35,549 nucleotides of DNA from the NCBI RefSeq assembly GCF_001982605.1, contig NZ_MLCN01000009.1, forward strand, positions 1 through 35,549, given 5' to 3'. The notes under the pieces are model-generated. The model had not been told where the DNA came from, did not search any database, and worked only from the letters and a program-made list of their open reading frames with translations. This DNA is from Alkanindiges hydrocarboniclasticus (GTDB taxonomy: Bacteria; Pseudomonadota; Gammaproteobacteria; Pseudomonadales; Moraxellaceae). Shown piece by piece: positions 15,078-23,976 of the stretch. How positions within the stretch are numbered: the stretch's first letter is position 1; each line of letters starts with the position of its first letter. Both the position numbers and the translations under genes were made by a program.

Positions 15078-16112
15078 TCAGAAAAACAGGTAGGTGGCGT
15101 AACCGGCAATCATCGCCATAGCAAAAATGACTGCTAAAAACGCCGCTAAAAGCTTCAGCGTGAACAAAGAGCGCAACAGAATGAGCTCAGTCAGGCTGGC
15201 TCCGGCACTGCCGATGATAAACGCTAGCACCGTCCCGGCACCCACGCCTTTGGCCATCAGAGCCGCTGCCAGAGGTATGACGGCTTCAGCGCGAATATAC
15301 AACGGCAGGCCGATGACAGCGGCAACTGGAATGGCAAAGGGATTATCTGGGCCTGCATACTGCTCCAATAAGTCAGTGGGCATGAAACCATAGATCACGC
15401 TGCCAATCGCAATACCGATGAGCAGGTAAGGCAACACATCGATAAAGTCCGACCAAGCTTCCCGCCACACACCACTGTACTTCCCTTCTTTCTTAACCGT
15501 GACAGTGGGTTGACTGTCACAGCATTCGCTAGACGTAGAGACTGTTGTCTTCCTATCAGCCCCGCAAGAAGCCGTCTTCGGAGTGGTGTCGCAGCTGTTG
15601 GTGCCGCAACTCGATGCGGTCGATGTAGCACTGCACGGGCTTGCTGATGAACTACATCCACTGCTCTCTTGTGTCGCCGTCCGGCGCACATAACGCTCGA
15701 AGCCAAGCGTGTGAAGCAGCCATCCGGCACCTACCGCGACCACCAAAGCGGCGAGCACATAGATAGCAGTAAGTGTCCATCCAAACGTGGCAACCAGCAG
15801 GCCGACGACGATAGGATTCAGCAACGGAGATGAGAAAAGAAACACCATCATCGGCCCAAAACCGGCCCGTGCCCGAATCAACCCTTTCAACATGGGGATA
15901 GTCGAGCAACTACAGAAGGGCGTTATAGCTCCTAAACCAGCAGCAAGAAAATAGCCTCGCTTCCCACTGGAAGGCAGTAACGCTTCCACCTTGGATGGTG
16001 GGATGTGACGTTGAAGAACTCCGACCAGCAAGCTAATGCCAATGAATAAAACCGATAGCTCGATAGCGAGAAAGGCGAACATGCCTAGAGCGTCTTGGAG
16101 TTGAGATGACAT
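15078..16112 (-). CDS. ArsP/DUF318-type permease with a cysteine-rich loop
   Basis: An integral membrane protein of 344 residues with about eight helices, in two halves around a hydrophilic loop. The motif TPFCSCSTIP at about 64-73 is the hallmark of the ArsP/DUF318 permease family, whose members export organoarsenicals or are annotated as copper/zinc efflux carriers (SO_0444 type). The loop at about 150-200 has seven cysteines (153, 160, 169, 174, 183, 197, 198), suiting thiophilic metal or metalloid capture. The start at 16112 is preceded by GGAG. It is divergent from an arsR gene, and the transposase chimera follows after 12 bases on the same strand. The substrate cannot be settled from sequence. 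Confidence 0.82.
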   Translation of the reverse strand: MSSQLQDALGMFAFLAIELSVLFIGISLLVGVLQRHIPPSKVEALLPSSGKRGYFLAAGLGAITPFCSCSTIPMLKGLIRARAGFGPMMVFLFSSPLLNPIVVGLLVATFGWTLTAIYVLAALVVAVGAGWLLHTLGFERYVRRTATQESSGCSSSASPCSATSTASSCGTNSCDTTPKTASCGADRKTTVSTSSECCDSQPTVTVKKEGKYSGVWREAWSDFIDVLPYLLIGIAIGSVIYGFMPTDLLEQYAGPDNPFAIPVAAVIGLPLYIRAEAVIPLAAALMAKGVGAGTVLAFIIGSAGASLTELILLRSLFTLKLLAAFLAVIFAMAMIAGYATYLFF

Positions 16113-16130
16113 TCAATATTACTCCTATAT

Positions 16131-16146
16131 TTCTAGTATTGTCGAA
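16131..16146. promoter_or_regulatory. putative ArsR operator, permease side
   Basis: TTCTAGTATTGTCGAA lies 18 bases upstream of the permease start. It shares the pattern TTCTAG-N5-TCGAA with a second site at 16193-16208. The outer bases TTCTA and TCGAA form an imperfect inverted repeat, as expected for a dimeric ArsR-type repressor. Confidence 0.45.
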
Positions 16147-16164
16147 ATGATGTACGCAGCCTAC

Positions 16165-16193
16165 TTGCGTTTATCCGACCTGTCAACTATAAT
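16165..16193 (+). promoter_or_regulatory. putative arsR promoter
   Basis: A perfect TATAAT (16188-16193) lies 17 bases after TTGCGT (16165-16170), 30 bases before the regulator ATG at 16224. The second putative operator begins on the last base of the -10, so repressor binding would block transcription start. Confidence 0.5.
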
Positions 16194-16208
16194 TCTAGAA
16201 ACATCGAA
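16193..16208. promoter_or_regulatory. putative ArsR operator, regulator side
   Basis: TTCTAGAAACATCGAA has the same TTCTAG-N5-TCGAA layout as the site at 16131-16146. It sits at the start site of the arsR promoter, which fits autorepression. The two sites are 62 bases apart, start to start. Confidence 0.45.
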
Positions 16209-16223
16209 TTATTGGGGCGTGCT

Positions 16224-16538
16224 ATGGATCACGAAAAGGTTGCAGCCAGCTTAGCTGAGCTAGGGAATAGTCACCGACTGTCCGTGTTCCGCTTTCTGGT
16301 CAAAGCTGGCCATGATGGGGCTTCGGTCGGAGATATCCAGAAGGGGCTGGGTATTCCTGCTTCGACGCTATCACATCACCTTGCGCGCATGGCCAAGGTA
16401 GGGCTGATCTGGCAGGAGAAACATAGCCGCACGATTGTCTGTATACCCGAGTATGGGCACCTAGAGAATTTGATCGGTTTCTTACAAGAGGAATGTTGTG
16501 CAGGTGTCCGGATTGCGCATGAACCAGAACCGCTTTGA
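16224..16538 (+). CDS. ArsR/SmtB-family metalloregulator
   Basis: A winged-helix protein of 104 residues. ATG 16224 (MDHEKV) is preferred to an in-frame TTG at 16212. The DNA-binding helix is in IPASTLSHHLARMAKVGLI (about 44-62), followed by the wing EKHSRTIVCIPE. Cys73 and the C-terminal pair Cys91-Cys92 are candidate metal or metalloid ligands. Family members release their operator when metal binds. It is divergent from the ArsP-type permease, and both promoters carry the TTCTAG-N5-TCGAA element, so it probably controls that permease. The 184 bases after it, up to the efflux operon, show no gene, no clear promoter and no recognisable transposon end. Confidence 0.85.
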   Translation: MDHEKVAASLAELGNSHRLSVFRFLVKAGHDGASVGDIQKGLGIPASTLSHHLARMAKVGLIWQEKHSRTIVCIPEYGHLENLIGFLQEECCAGVRIAHEPEPL

Positions 16539-16722
16539 CGCTTGCCCAGCTCTCGCTGTCCTCCCTAGTCAGCATCGCTATGAAGACTCAGGCGAAGGTG
16601 GAAACAGAAAATTGGCAGTAGAGTAGGCTGAAGAGGATCAATCAGATAATCCGCTGAGAAAGATTTTCTTCTTTACATCTTTGGCATTTTATCAACCAGA
16701 AATTCCGGATACCCTGAAAACA

Positions 16723-17925
16723 ATGAGCACATTGCCTTACCTTGCGGTCCTGCCTTCCTGGCGCCGCGCCTTGCCGTTAGCTGCGGCGAGCTTGCTGGCG
16801 CTGTCCCTAGCTGGCTGCAATAGCGACGCCGCCGACGCGGTCGCCGCCCCTCCACCCACGGTCAGCGTGGCACCTGTGTCGGTGCGCAAGATCGTCCTAT
16901 GGGATGAGTTCAATGGCCGCGTCGAGGCGGTGGAAAGCGTTGCGCTGCGGCCACGTGTGAGTGGCTACATCGACAGGGTCAATTACGAAGAGGGCCAGAT
17001 CGTCAAACGTGGCGACGTGCTGTTCGAGATTGACGCTCGCAGTTACCGTGCTGCTCTGGCTCGCGCGGAAGCAGACTTGGCCCGCGCCCGCACGCAGGCC
17101 GCACTGGCACGTAGCGAAGCGGCCCGTGCTCAAAAGCTGGCTTCGTTGCAAGCAGCCTCCACCGAGGAGTTGGAGCAGCGCCACGCCGCCGCCGATCAGG
17201 CCCAAGCCAACGTGCAGTTCGCCCAAGCCGCAGTCGAGACCGCCAAGTTGGATCTGTCGTTCACCCAGGTACGTTCGCCCATCACAGGCCGCGCCGGACG
17301 TGCACTGGTCACGGCAGGCAACTTGGTGAGTGCTGACGGCCAGGCCAGCATCCTGACCACCGTAGTCTCGCTGAACCCGGTGCACGTGCATTTTGATAGC
17401 GACGAGCGTACCTATCTGCGCTACGCCCACATGGCTCGCAACGGAGAGCGCCCCGACCAGCGCAGCGAAAGTATCCCGGTGCAGGTGGGCCTGGTCGGCG
17501 AGAACGGCTATCCACACGCCGGAAACGTGGACTTCGTGGACAACCGTGTCGATGCGGCCACCGGCACCATCCGCGCACGCGCCACCCTGGTCAATCCCGA
17601 CGGCCTGCTTACGCCGGGCCTCTATGCCCGAGTGCGCCTGCCGGGTAGCGGCAGTTTCGAGGCCATGCTGATCGACGACAAGGCCATCCTGACCGACCAG
17701 AGCCGCAAGTACGTGTATGTGATCGATGAGAACAACACCGCCCAGCGCCGCGACATCACGCTGGGACGCAAGGCCGAAGGCCTGCGCATCGTCGAGGAAG
17801 GTCTAAATCCCGGCGACCGCGTGATCGTCAACGGCATCCAGAAGGTTTCTGTCGGCATGCCAGTGACGGCCCAGGACATTGAAATGGCGCCTGCAGGCCG
17901 ACAAATCGCCCAGGCGAGCGAATGA
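16723..17925 (+). CDS. RND efflux periplasmic adaptor (MexE/AcrA-like)
   Basis: A membrane fusion protein of 400 residues linking the inner-membrane pump to the outer-membrane channel. The start is ATG 16723; a TTG at 16681 would add 14 residues ahead of the signal peptide. The signal ends in a lipobox, SLAGC with Cys32. The barrel-sandwich halves (RVSGYIDRVNYEEGQIVKRGD and VRSPITGRAGRA) flank an alpha-helical hairpin rich in Ala, Arg and Glu (about 110-180). A beta-barrel and membrane-proximal domain follow (VDFVDNRVDAATGTIRARA, RVIVNGIQKV). It is the first gene of a three-gene operon and is 19 bases before the pump gene. It most resembles adaptors of MexEF/OqxAB-type systems, and it is complete. 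Confidence 0.9.
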   Translation: MSTLPYLAVLPSWRRALPLAAASLLALSLAGCNSDAADAVAAPPPTVSVAPVSVRKIVLWDEFNGRVEAVESVALRPRVSGYIDRVNYEEGQIVKRGDVLFEIDARSYRAALARAEADLARARTQAALARSEAARAQKLASLQAASTEELEQRHAAADQAQANVQFAQAAVETAKLDLSFTQVRSPITGRAGRALVTAGNLVSADGQASILTTVVSLNPVHVHFDSDERTYLRYAHMARNGERPDQRSESIPVQVGLVGENGYPHAGNVDFVDNRVDAATGTIRARATLVNPDGLLTPGLYARVRLPGSGSFEAMLIDDKAILTDQSRKYVYVIDENNTAQRRDITLGRKAEGLRIVEEGLNPGDRVIVNGIQKVSVGMPVTAQDIEMAPAGRQIAQASE

Positions 17926-17944
17926 GCGCGGAGAGCCAGCCATC

Positions 17945-20900
17945 ATGAACTTTGCCCGCTTTTTCGTGGACAGGCCGATTTTTGCGGCCGTGCTGTCCAT
18001 CATCATTTTCGTGGTTGGGTTGATCGCGATCCCGCTCTTGCCCGTCAGCGAGTACCCGGAAGTCGTGCCACCCAGCGTACAGGTTCGCGCCACGTATCCT
18101 GGCGCAAATCCGCGCGAAATCGCCGACACGGTAGCCGCACCACTGGAGGCATCCATCACCGGCGTGGAAAACATGCTCTACATGAAGTCCGTGGCCGGTA
18201 GTGATGGCGTGTTGGTGCTGACCGTCACCTTCCGTCCTGGCACCGATCCCGACGACGCCCAGGTCAAGGTACAGAACCGTGTCGCCCAGGCAGAGCCGCG
18301 TCTTCCCGAAGCGGTGCGCCAGCAAGGTGTGGTGACCGTCAAACAGTCCCACAACGAAACGCTGGTCGTGCAGTTGCGCTCGCCGGGCGATCGCTATGAC
18401 GCGCTGTACCTGCGCAACTATGCCGTGCTCCATGTACGCGACGAGTTGGCACGCATCCAGGGGGTGGGCGATGCCAAGATCTACGGCTCTGGCGACTACG
18501 CCATGCGCTTATGGCTGGACCCCGACAAAATTGCGGCGCTGGGTATGACCGCCGGCGATGTGGTCGAAGCCGTGCGCGAACAGAACGTCCAGGTCTCGGC
18601 CGGTCAACTAGGTGCGCCGCCCAACCCCTCGGGAAGCGACTTCCTCCTGTCCATCAATGCGCAGGGCCGGCTGGTGACGGAAGAAGAGTTCGGCGACGTC
18701 ATCGTCAAGACCGGATCGCAGGGTCAGGTCACCCGGCTGCGAGATGTGGCGCGCGTGGAAATGGACGCATCCAGCTACTCGCTGATGTCGTTGCTCAACA
18801 ACAAGCCTGCTGTCGCGATCTCTGTCCTTGAAGCCCCGGGCGCCAATGCCATCGAAATCTCGGATCAAGTCCGCGCGAAGATGGACGAGTTGGCCAAGCG
18901 CTTTCCCGAGGGAGTGGAATGGTCGGTGGAGTATGACTCAACTGTCTTCGTGCGTCAGTCGATCAAGGCGGTCGTCAACACTCTGCTGGAAGCCATCGGA
19001 CTGGTGGTGCTGGTGGTGATCTTGTTCCTTCAGACTTGGCGTGCCTCCATCATCCCACTGCTAGCCGTGCCGGTGTCGGTGGTAGGCACCTTCGCCGTGC
19101 TGCTGATGCTGGGCTTTTCCATCAATACGCTCACGCTTTTTGGACTCGTGCTTGCCATCGGGATCGTGGTGGACGACGCGATCGTGGTGGTGGAAAACGT
19201 CGAGCGCAACATCGCCGAAGGGCTGGCGCCGCTGGCTGCGGCCCATCAGGCCATGCGCGAAGTCAGTGGCCCCATCGTCGCCATCTCGCTGGTGCTGTGC
19301 TCGGTATTCGTGCCTATGGCATTCCTGTCCGGCGTGACAGGGCAGTTCTACAAACAGTTCGCCGTCACCATTGCGATCTCCACGGTAATTTCGGCCATCA
19401 ACTCGCTGACGCTGTCGCCTGCGCTGGCCGCGCGCCTGCTTCGCCCGCATGGTGCCGCGCCAGACCTGCCCACGCGGGTGCTGGATCGCAGTCTGGGCTG
19501 GATATTCCGGCCGTTCAACCGTTTCTTCCTGCGCAGCGCGGATGGCTATGGAAACAGCGTGTCGCGCATCCTCGGGCGGCGTGGTGCGGTGTTTCTCGTC
19601 TACATCGCGCTACTGGTGGCGACGGGAGCTGTGTTCAAGGCCGTCCCTGGCGGATTCATCCCCATGCAGGACAAGCTGTATCTCATCGGTGTCATCCAGC
19701 TACCCGAGGGTGCATCCCTGGAGCGCACGGAAGCGCTGGTCCGCCGTGTGAGCGACATCGCGCTCAAGACCGATGGCGTCTACAACGCCGTGCAGTTCCC
19801 GGGCATGAACGGCTTGCAGTCGACCAACACGTCCAATAGCGGCCTAGTGTATTTCGTACTCAAGCCCATCAATGAGCGCAAGCACACTGCAACCGAGATT
19901 GCGGAACAGTTGAACGAGCGCTTCGCTCAGGAGCAGGACGGTCTGGCCTTTGCCATCATGCCGCCCCCTGTCATGGGGCTGGGCGCGGGTTCCGGGTTCT
20001 CTCTTTACGTGCAGGATCGCAACCGTGAGGGCTATGCCGCATTGCAGACGGCGACCACCGAGCTGGCGACGGCCATCTCGCAAGAACCGGGATTCCAATA
20101 TCCGATCAGTTCCTATCAGGCCAATGTGCCGCAGCTTGACGCCGTAGTGGACCGCACCAAGGCGAAGGCACAGGGCGTGGCCGTGACCGATCTTTTCGAT
20201 ACGCTGCAAGTGTACCTGGGTTCGGCGTATGTCAACGACTTCACGCGCTTTGGCCGCACCTACCGGGTGATGGCTCAGGCGGACGCACCGTTCCGCAGTT
20301 CTGTCGAGGACGTGGTCAAACTGCGCACCCGCAACGCCAATGGCGACATGGTGCCCATCGGCAGCATGGTGGACGTGCGCAAGACATTCGGCCCCGATCC
20401 CGTCATCCGCTTCAACGGCTATCCATCTGCCGACCTGATTGGTGAGTCAGATCCGCGTCTGGTGTCGTCATCGCAGGCATTGCAGCAAGTGCAATCCATT
20501 GCAGACAAGGTGCTGCCGCCAGGCATGCAACTGGAGTGGACCGACCTCAGCTACCAGCAGGTCACGCAAAGCAATACCGCGCTGGTGGTGTTCCCGCTGG
20601 CGGTACTGTTGGTCTTCCTGGTGCTGGCGGCACTGTACGAAAGCTGGACGTTGCCGCTGGCCGTCATCCTGATCGTGCCCATGAGCCTGTTGTCGGCCAT
20701 GACGGGCGTGTGGCTCGCGGGTGGTGACAGCAACATTTTCGTGCAGATTGGCTTGATAGTGCTGATTGGTCTGGCCTCCAAGAATGCCATTCTGATCGTG
20801 GAGTTCGCCCGTGAACTTGAGCGCAAGGGGCACAGCATCCTCGATGCCGCGCTGGAGGCATCACGCCTTCGTCTGCGCCCGATCATCATGACTTCCATCG

Positions 20901-21112
20901 CCTTCATCGCTGGCGTGGTGCCGCTGATGGTCGGTTCCGGCGCAGGCGCGGAGATTCGCCAGGTTATGGGAGTGACTGTGTTCGCCGGCATGCTCGGCGT
21001 GACCTTGTTCGGTTTATTCCTGACTCCTGTTTTCTACGTCGCGTTACGCAGGCTCGCGACGCGCAAGCCACGTCGCCAGGCAAATGTCGCCATGGAGGAC
21101 ACCCATGTCTGA
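17945..21112 (+). CDS. RND multidrug efflux transporter, HAE1 family (MexF/OqxB-like)
   Basis: A proton-driven inner-membrane pump of 1055 residues, the normal length. It begins MNFARFFVDRPIFAAVLS and has GANPREIADTVAAPLE and GVENMLYM, which are HAE1 hallmarks. The proton-relay aspartates Asp410 and Asp411 lie in helix 4 (IVVDDAIVVVENVERN), and Lys946 lies in GLASKNAILIVEFA. Two large periplasmic loops (about 40-335 and 570-870) form the drug-binding porter domain. The closest overall resemblance is to MexF/OqxB, which export chloramphenicol, quinolones and trimethoprim, but substrates are not shown by the sequence. The stop overlaps the channel gene by eight bases. The start ATG is preceded by GCGGAGAG. 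No break or odd residue is seen. Confidence 0.93.
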   Translation: MNFARFFVDRPIFAAVLSIIIFVVGLIAIPLLPVSEYPEVVPPSVQVRATYPGANPREIADTVAAPLEASITGVENMLYMKSVAGSDGVLVLTVTFRPGTDPDDAQVKVQNRVAQAEPRLPEAVRQQGVVTVKQSHNETLVVQLRSPGDRYDALYLRNYAVLHVRDELARIQGVGDAKIYGSGDYAMRLWLDPDKIAALGMTAGDVVEAVREQNVQVSAGQLGAPPNPSGSDFLLSINAQGRLVTEEEFGDVIVKTGSQGQVTRLRDVARVEMDASSYSLMSLLNNKPAVAISVLEAPGANAIEISDQVRAKMDELAKRFPEGVEWSVEYDSTVFVRQSIKAVVNTLLEAIGLVVLVVILFLQTWRASIIPLLAVPVSVVGTFAVLLMLGFSINTLTLFGLVLAIGIVVDDAIVVVENVERNIAEGLAPLAAAHQAMREVSGPIVAISLVLCSVFVPMAFLSGVTGQFYKQFAVTIAISTVISAINSLTLSPALAARLLRPHGAAPDLPTRVLDRSLGWIFRPFNRFFLRSADGYGNSVSRILGRRGAVFLVYIALLVATGAVFKAVPGGFIPMQDKLYLIGVIQLPEGASLERTEALVRRVSDIALKTDGVYNAVQFPGMNGLQSTNTSNSGLVYFVLKPINERKHTATEIAEQLNERFAQEQDGLAFAIMPPPVMGLGAGSGFSLYVQDRNREGYAALQTATTELATAISQEPGFQYPISSYQANVPQLDAVVDRTKAKAQGVAVTDLFDTLQVYLGSAYVNDFTRFGRTYRVMAQADAPFRSSVEDVVKLRTRNANGDMVPIGSMVDVRKTFGPDPVIRFNGYPSADLIGESDPRLVSSSQALQQVQSIADKVLPPGMQLEWTDLSYQQVTQSNTALVVFPLAVLLVFLVLAALYESWTLPLAVILIVPMSLLSAMTGVWLAGGDSNIFVQIGLIVLIGLASKNAILIVEFARELERKGHSILDAALEASRLRLRPIIMTSIAFIAGVVPLMVGSGAGAEIRQVMGVTVFAGMLGVTLFGLFLTPVFYVALRRLATRKPRRQANVAMEDTHV

Positions 21113-22706
21113 CTCCACAAGGACTGATTCCGTCATGCTTCAAACGCCATCCCGCATCCGACCATGCCTACGTCGGATGCCACATCTGGTACTGCTCCCT
21201 TTGGTGGCGTTGACGCTGGCAGCTTGCGCAGTAGGGCCGAATTACAAGGCACCTGCCGCGCCCCAGGCAGTGACGTATGCCCGCCAAGACCCCGTTGCCG
21301 TGTCCCAGCTTGTACCGGAGGCCGATGCGCAATTCTGGCGGGAACTGGATGACCCGGTGCTGCACTCTTTGGTGGAGAATGCTCTTCACGCCAATCACGA
21401 CATCCGCATAGCACTGTCGCGCTACGAGCAAGCCAGCGCACTGTCGCGCGAACGTCGCCAAGACTACTATCCGACGCTGGGCGCGTCCGGTGAAATCAGT
21501 ACCCAGCGCGCCAGTGCTGCACAAGCACCGGATGCGTCCCGCTCCGACCGGGATAACGATCTGCATTCGGCTGGCCTATCCGTGATCTGGGAATTGGACT
21601 TCTTTGGCCGAGTGCGGCGCAGCGTGGAATCGCAGCGCGCCGAGACCGAGGCCAGCGCAGCCGACCTGGCGGGCGTACAAGTGGCTATGGTGGCCGAGTT
21701 GACCGACGCCTATTTCCGCTTGCGCGGCTTGCAAGTGCAATTACAGGTCGCGCGGGACAACGAAATCAACCAAGCCGATACGCTGCGGCTGATCGAGGTC
21801 TTGTTCGAGAACGGCCGGGGCACGTCGTTCGATGCCGACCGCGCCCGCACGCAATTGGCGCTGACACGCTCGCGCATTCCGCCGCTTGAAGCTGAGGCTG
21901 CTGTGGCCGCCCACCGCATTGCCGTGCTCACTGGCCGCACGCCTGCGGCGATGGCCGAAGTGCTGGATCACCCCGCAGCCTTGCCTGAGCTGCCCGCCCA
22001 GATCAACGCCGGTGCACCGGGCGATCTACTGCGTCGCCGTCCCGATGTGGCTGCGGCAGAACGTAGGCTGGCTGCGGCCACTGCGCGTATCGGCGTAGCC
22101 ATGGCAGACCTGTTCCCTCGCTTTACGTTGGGAGGGCTGATCGGCACGCAGGCGTTGGGCTTTGGTTCGTTGTTCGAGCGTGATAGTGAAACGCGAATGA
22201 TCTCGCTCGGTGTGGGTGGTTCCTTCCTAGACGTGGGCCGGGTGCGGTCGCGCATCGCGGCGGCCAATTCAGCCACTGCCGAAAACTTGGCGGTATACGA
22301 GCGCACGGTGCTGCGCGCCATGGAAGAAACCGAGAACGCGCTGGTACGCCTATCGCGCGCGCAGACCGAGTACGCCATGCTGGTACAGGCGACCGAGGCC
22401 AGCCGCCGGGCAGCCAAGACGGCTCGCCTGCAATTTGAGGGCGGCGCCATCCATTTTTTGGATGTGCTGGAGGCCGAACGTTCACGCTTGGAGTCCGAAG
22501 ACTTGCTGGCACAAAGCGCCACCCGCAGGGCGACGGCGTTGGTGGCGGTCTACAAGACGCTGGCCGGCGGCTGGTCACACGCCTTGCCCGGACCGCAGGG
22601 CGAGGCAGTCGCGCAGCGCCACAAAAGCGGCGACAGGCCTGAACTGGATGAACTCGGTGAGATGAGCGGCTACAACGCTGCGACTCTCAAACGGCCTTTG
22701 TACTGA
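21105..22706 (+). CDS. RND outer-membrane channel lipoprotein, NodT family (OprN-like)
   Basis: A TolC-superfamily channel of 533 residues completing the tripartite pump. ATG 21105 overlaps the end of the pump gene. The signal peptide ends in LTLAAC with lipidated Cys41, followed by AVGPNYKAP, a typical start of NodT-family factors. Two repeated coiled-coil halves are visible, with WELDFFGRVRRSVESQRAETEAS, GDLLRRRPDVAAAERRLAAATARIGVA and the second-half LDVGRVRSRIAAANSATAENLAVYERTVLRAMEE region. The C-terminal tail of about 30 residues after TLAGGW is polar. Having its own channel makes the operon self-sufficient when transferred. The gene is complete, and the LysR gene begins 14 bases after it. 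Confidence 0.9.
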   Translation: MSDSTRTDSVMLQTPSRIRPCLRRMPHLVLLPLVALTLAACAVGPNYKAPAAPQAVTYARQDPVAVSQLVPEADAQFWRELDDPVLHSLVENALHANHDIRIALSRYEQASALSRERRQDYYPTLGASGEISTQRASAAQAPDASRSDRDNDLHSAGLSVIWELDFFGRVRRSVESQRAETEASAADLAGVQVAMVAELTDAYFRLRGLQVQLQVARDNEINQADTLRLIEVLFENGRGTSFDADRARTQLALTRSRIPPLEAEAAVAAHRIAVLTGRTPAAMAEVLDHPAALPELPAQINAGAPGDLLRRRPDVAAAERRLAAATARIGVAMADLFPRFTLGGLIGTQALGFGSLFERDSETRMISLGVGGSFLDVGRVRSRIAAANSATAENLAVYERTVLRAMEETENALVRLSRAQTEYAMLVQATEASRRAAKTARLQFEGGAIHFLDVLEAERSRLESEDLLAQSATRRATALVAVYKTLAGGWSHALPGPQGEAVAQRHKSGDRPELDELGEMSGYNAATLKRPLY

Positions 22707-22720
22707 CAACAGGAGGCGAA

Positions 22721-23665
22721 ATGGAGATTCGACACTTACGCTGCTTTCTCGCTGTCGCCGAAGAACTACATTTCGCCCGCGCGGCGGAGAGGCTGCACAT
22801 CGAGCAGTCACCGCTGTCGCGCACTATCAAGGAGCTGGAGGAGAGCCTGGGCGAACAGTTGTTCATTCGTACCAGCCGCAGCACGCGGCTGACACGGGCG
22901 GGCAAGCTGTTTCTGGAGCATGTGCCGCGCATCTTCACCGCCTTGCAGCAGGCGCGCGATAGCGTGAATGCAGCCACCAACGGCTTCCACGGTCAGTTGC
23001 GTATCGCACTGTCCGACGGCATCACGCCCTCGCGCCTGCCGTCCTTGCTGGCGCTGTGTCGGCAGGAAGAACCCGAAGTCGAGATTCGCCTGTTCGAGGT
23101 ACCCTTGTCGCAGCAGATCAAGGGACTGCATGACGACCTGTACGACGTGGGCTTTGCCCAGTCCGATGAAGTTGGAGAAGGCATCACTGCCGAAGCCGTT
23201 TGGAGCGATGCACTGATGGTGGCGGTTCCTGCACGCCATCCGCTTTTGAAGCACAAGCGCATCCCGCTGGAAGAAGTGCTGCGCTATCCGCTGGTGCTGT
23301 GCGATCCGCACGTATGCGAAGGCCATGCTCGCCAAGTCGAGCGTGTACTGCGCCGGATAGATATGGAGCCGCTGATTGCCGAACGTGTGGCTTCGTGCGA
23401 TTTGATGATGGCGTTAGTGTCGGCGGGCTTTGCGCTGGGCCTAGCCGGAGCGCCGCATATCGCAGGCAGCCGTGAGCCTGGGATTGTGGCTCGGCCGCTG
23501 GCGGGTCGCTCACCCATGCTGACCACTTATGTGCTGCACCGGGAAGGTGGATCCTCGGACGTGCTGTCACGCTTTATCGAGCGTGTGCAGGCCATCGAAT
23601 CGCCGGACGGCATCAGAGCCACGCCCCCCCTTGAACCCGATCCCCAAGAGGAAGTCGAGCCATGA
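22721..23665 (+). CDS. LysR-family transcriptional regulator
   Basis: A protein of 314 residues with an N-terminal helix-turn-helix (FLAVAEELHFARAAERLHIEQS, then PLSRTIKELEESLGEQLF, about 9-48) and a periplasmic-binding-like effector domain (about 90-295). The ATG follows AGGAGG. It lies 14 bases behind the efflux channel gene and overlaps the EexN gene by four bases. Two roles are possible: control of the RND pump, as MexT does for MexEF-OprN, or control of transfer, since Tn4371-type elements carry a LysR gene (traR) at this place before traG. The position favours the backbone traR reading, but co-transcription with the pump could serve both. The inducer is unknown. Confidence 0.85.
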   Translation: MEIRHLRCFLAVAEELHFARAAERLHIEQSPLSRTIKELEESLGEQLFIRTSRSTRLTRAGKLFLEHVPRIFTALQQARDSVNAATNGFHGQLRIALSDGITPSRLPSLLALCRQEEPEVEIRLFEVPLSQQIKGLHDDLYDVGFAQSDEVGEGITAEAVWSDALMVAVPARHPLLKHKRIPLEEVLRYPLVLCDPHVCEGHARQVERVLRRIDMEPLIAERVASCDLMMALVSAGFALGLAGAPHIAGSREPGIVARPLAGRSPMLTTYVLHREGGSSDVLSRFIERVQAIESPDGIRATPPLEPDPQEEVEP

Positions 23666-23934
23666 CCATGAAGCAGATCGCCCCATTCCTGTTGGTCGCC
23701 GCGCTGTCCGCTTGCGGCCAGTCCGAAACACCGAAACAGGCAGCCAATGTACCGACCGTGGAAGAGCTGGCCGCAGATCTTGCGCGCCTGAGGGAGCTGC
23801 GCCGCCAATGCAAGACCGAGCGTCCGACGATGGGCGATGTGCTGTGCAACCGCGTGGCCGAAGCAACGAACAAGCGCTTCTTCGGAGACGGCAAGGTGCC
23901 TTACACGCCATCGGAGACGCCGCCGAAGCTCTGA
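23662..23934 (+). CDS. EexN-family entry-exclusion lipoprotein
   Basis: A small lipoprotein of 90 residues with a lipobox ending in Cys18 (LSAC). It starts in the LysR stop (ATGA). The mature part has the pattern LxxLRRQC, R.T.G, C, and then AEATNKRFF, which recurs in the TrbK-like lipoprotein at 31557. EexN/TrbK proteins sit in the membrane of a cell carrying the element and block entry of a second copy (family knowledge). The C-terminal stretch KRFFGDGKVPYTP resembles the C-terminus of TrbJ in this same element (RRFLGDGTPYTP). A strong terminator 42 bases downstream closes the transcript. Confidence 0.75.
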   Translation: MTMKQIAPFLLVAALSACGQSETPKQAANVPTVEELAADLARLRELRRQCKTERPTMGDVLCNRVAEATNKRFFGDGKVPYTPSETPPKL

Positions 23935-23976
23935 CCGTTGGCGGTTTGCCGCATATCCTGATTTTCTTTCTCGACA

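Larger units (their letters stand above)
13949..16538. mobile_element. remnant of an ISL3-type transporter transposon (tnpA-arsP-arsR)
   Basis: The transposase part, the permease gene 12 bases away and the divergent arsR gene look like one unit. ISL3 elements such as ISPpu12 are known to carry efflux and regulator passengers. The transposase end is lost at about 13949, and I could not identify terminal inverted repeats on either side, including 16539-16722. The element is therefore partial and presumably immobile. Confidence 0.5.
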
